This document shows positions 23,564-25,539 of a DNA stretch of 25,539 nt, in pieces; the stretch's first letter is position 1, and the number at the start of each line of letters is the position of its first letter. The stretch covers positions 1 to 25,539 of IMG/VR virus record IMGVR_UViG_3300010354_020894. One strand, given 5' to 3'. The position numbers were made by a program, and so were the translations under genes. The notes under the pieces are model-generated. The model was given only the letters and a program-made list of their open reading frames with translations. It searched no databases and was not told the origin of the DNA. This DNA comes from a virus.

Positions 23564-25069
23564 GTGATACTCTTTTCAACATCATCAGCTGACACTTACA
23601 TTACGAATAAGATTATCGATAGCTCATACCAAGTCTCAGGAAACGTTGGAAGAGCTGGGACCATAGATATCTTCAAGCTTTATGATGAGTCAAGTACCAT
23701 CACAGGAAGTCTCGAACTATCAAGAGGATTGATAAAGTTTGATGTTGGCAATGTCAAGCTGAAAGCAGGAAAGTCCATCGATCTAAATTCGAGTGATTTC
23801 GAAGCCAGGCTTATCATGAGAAACATCTCTACAGGACAGCCTGTTCCACGTGACTTCACATTAAGCATATTCCCTCTGTCCAGGTCATTTGACGAAGGGG
23901 CAGGCCGAGATGTGATATCATTTGCTGATGTCGATGCTGCGAACTTCCTGTCAAGCAGCATCAATTCTTTGTGGAATATGTCTGGTGCAAATGAGATGGG
24001 CAATCTGAATTCATCAGGAATAGACATCATTTCAAGTGGAAACTTGAATGATGGCAACGGACTTGTCTCTTTGAGAACAGACTTCAGATTTGAGGAAGGT
24101 AACGAAGACCTGTCAATAAACATAACGAGACTTGTATCAGGAACTGTTGCTGGAATTCTACCAGATCACGGCTATAGAATTTCATTCTCCGAGAGTGAAG
24201 AGGATGATCAGACCACAAGGTTCGTGAAAAGATTCGCTTCGAGGCATGTCACACAGCAGTCATTGAGGCCTTACGTTATAACCGGATACAATGATTCGAC
24301 CGTTGATCATCATAGCTGCTCTTTCTTCAATGTGACAGGAACCCTGTATACTTTCAACTTTGTGAATGGATCCGGATTCAACTTTTTATCAGGATCTTCT
24401 CTTTCTCCTATAACAGGTTCAAACTGTCTTCTTCTGAATCTTACGACTGGTAGTCTGACAATCAGTCTCACAGGCAGCCAAAAATCTTTTGGAGATTACG
24501 TAAGCGGTGCTTATTACGCTGAGTTTTCTTTGAATTCATTCACACAGCTTTTGAATGGAGTTTCACTAGAAAATCATGCTCTCACAAGTGGAAGCATCAA
24601 GTTTCAAGAAAACTGGACATCTCTCGATGGAACAGTAAACTTTGCGAAAGACACGGTAACTTATGCAAGAACCGCTGGATCTTCAAGAGTAGGAAATCAA
24701 AGACAGCTGGTGTTAGGCTTGTCATCACTGCCAGGCAGGATAAATCAGGGGGATGTCATAAGAGTTAGGTTCGGAATTTTCGATAACCTTCTGCACGAGA
24801 GGTCATCAAGATTCTCCCTTGCAAGGACTCCTCTGCCACTAACAAATTGCAAGTTTAGAATCAGAGACATTCAGGCTGACTATCTTTTGTTCGATTTTGA
24901 CATGAAAGGAACTGAAGTTTCCCTTGACTCTATCGGTAATTTTTTCGATCTTTACACAGAGAATCTTCCTGTAGGAATTCAGTATGGGATCGAGATCTCT
25001 GCATTGATTGACGGAAAGACATCAATATTCAGAGATGATAAATTGCAATCGTTTATTGTGAGCAAATAA
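23564..25069 (+). CDS. Large virion/baseplate structural protein, unassigned
   Basis: 501 residues from GTG 23564, with GAGGT six bases upstream. Residues 1-70 (SADTYITNKIID, RAGTIDIF, ELSRGLIKFDV) follow the pattern of a DNRLRE-like beta-sandwich module found in surface proteins: Asp-Thr-Tyr-Ile, a small-residue stretch, then Arg-Gly-Leu-Ile-Lys-Phe-Asp. The middle is rich in Ser, Thr, Asn and Gly (for example SGSSLSPITGSNC). The sequence is beta-predicted throughout, without membrane segments or enzyme motifs. Its place after gp6 makes a baseplate periphery or tail-fibre-attachment role plausible. Stop overlaps the next ATG (TAATG). I cannot give a T4 counterpart. Confidence 0.6.
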   Translation: MILFSTSSADTYITNKIIDSSYQVSGNVGRAGTIDIFKLYDESSTITGSLELSRGLIKFDVGNVKLKAGKSIDLNSSDFEARLIMRNISTGQPVPRDFTLSIFPLSRSFDEGAGRDVISFADVDAANFLSSSINSLWNMSGANEMGNLNSSGIDIISSGNLNDGNGLVSLRTDFRFEEGNEDLSINITRLVSGTVAGILPDHGYRISFSESEEDDQTTRFVKRFASRHVTQQSLRPYVITGYNDSTVDHHSCSFFNVTGTLYTFNFVNGSGFNFLSGSSLSPITGSNCLLLNLTTGSLTISLTGSQKSFGDYVSGAYYAEFSLNSFTQLLNGVSLENHALTSGSIKFQENWTSLDGTVNFAKDTVTYARTAGSSRVGNQRQLVLGLSSLPGRINQGDVIRVRFGIFDNLLHERSSRFSLARTPLPLTNCKFRIRDIQADYLLFDFDMKGTEVSLDSIGNFFDLYTENLPVGIQYGIEISALIDGKTSIFRDDKLQSFIVSK

Positions 25070-25539
25070 TGTCAAAGACCTCAATAGTCTCAGATTTCAC
25101 TACGATTGAATCTCTTTTAGAAGCTCAAGCTTCAAGCAGGTCAGGGCAGAAAACTGTCAACAGTGTCAAATCAGGTGTTATAAGCTCTTCATCATTCAGA
25201 TTGAGTGCACCAGGAAGGCCAATCCAATCAACTCAGCAATTGCCTGTTGATTGGTCTAAGTTTCAGAACTTCGTATTCTTTGGATCTTCTGCTACACTTA
25301 CAAACATAGCCTTCGATACAATCATCAATAAGTTTCCATTCGATGGCACTTTTACTGAGATCGAAGATTACTTTGACAGCCTGTCTGGATTTGAGAAGCA
25401 CATCTTCAATTCATTCCCGAAGTCTCTCAATGCTCTTCACTTTAGCAGTTCATACATTAGCGTAATAGACTCGGCAGGATCACTTCTTCCACTTCTTTCA
25501 AGAAATAAGACAGGTGCATCTGTACTAGATCCAGGATCT
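25069..25539 (+). CDS. N-terminal part of a large tail/virion structural protein, 3' cut by window edge
   Basis: The frame from ATG 25069 stays open for 157 codons to the window end. After a Ser-rich start comes VDWSKFQNFVFFGSSATLTN, then KFPFDGTFTEIEDYFDSL and GFEKHIFNSFPKSL. I recognise this as the N-terminal element of very large phage structural proteins annotated as LamG-domain or tail proteins in marine phages. That recognition is from memory and not checked. It probably continues for many hundreds of residues to the right. No signal peptide. Coupled by overlap to the upstream structural gene. Confidence 0.6.
   Translation, partial: MSKTSIVSDFTTIESLLEAQASSRSGQKTVNSVKSGVISSSSFRLSAPGRPIQSTQQLPVDWSKFQNFVFFGSSATLTNIAFDTIINKFPFDGTFTEIEDYFDSLSGFEKHIFNSFPKSLNALHFSSSYISVIDSAGSLLPLLSRNKTGASVLDPGS

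Overview
The window looks like part of the genome of a large tailed phage with a contractile, T4-like tail, probably marine. Three things point to this. At 18.3-25.5 kb there is a late-type sigma factor followed by baseplate genes (an OB-fold baseplate/hub-type protein, a gp25-like wedge protein, a gp6-like wedge protein, then large structural proteins). Every supported gene is on the + strand, packed with overlaps or gaps of a few bases. GTG and TTG starts are common in the last 10 kb. I cannot name the host. The glycosyltransferase family 6 gene at the left edge recalls one reported from a Prochlorococcus phage (from memory, not checked here).

Region 1 (2-14799) is an uninterrupted glycan-biosynthesis island. 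It encodes the C-terminal half of a GT6 (ABO blood-group type) glycosyltransferase, an RmlD-like reductase, several GT-A and GT-B transferases (GT2, PF03407-like, exostosin-like), a PseB/FlaA1-like UDP-HexNAc 4,6-dehydratase, five or six SAM methyltransferase-like proteins, an AsnB-type amidotransferase, both GDP-L-fucose enzymes (Fcl, Gmd), a UDP-glucose/GDP-mannose dehydrogenase-family enzyme without its C-terminal domain, and a TagD-like cytidylyltransferase. Together they could make activated fucose, an N-acetylated 6-deoxyhexosamine and a uronic acid, then polymerise, methylate and perhaps amidate them. The product could decorate the virion or remodel the surface of the infected cell.

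Region 2 (14800-15667) holds one Cas4/AddB-like PD-(D/E)XK nuclease with four probable Fe-S cysteines. It is flanked by two of the only three gaps above 30 bp in the window, has its own extended -10 promoter candidate, and is GC-richer than its neighbours. It looks like a separately acquired cassette. The downstream gap contains a perfect 8-bp inverted repeat that covers the next start codon.

Region 3 (15668-18069) has two GT4-type glycosyltransferases in tandem, directly coupled to region 4.

Region 4 (18066-25539) is the late module: a small one-helix membrane protein, the sigma factor, a 119-residue protein whose tail resembles a clamp-binding peptide, and then the baseplate/tail genes. 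The last gene runs off the right edge. No tRNA, CRISPR, insertion sequence, integrase or rho-independent terminator was seen.
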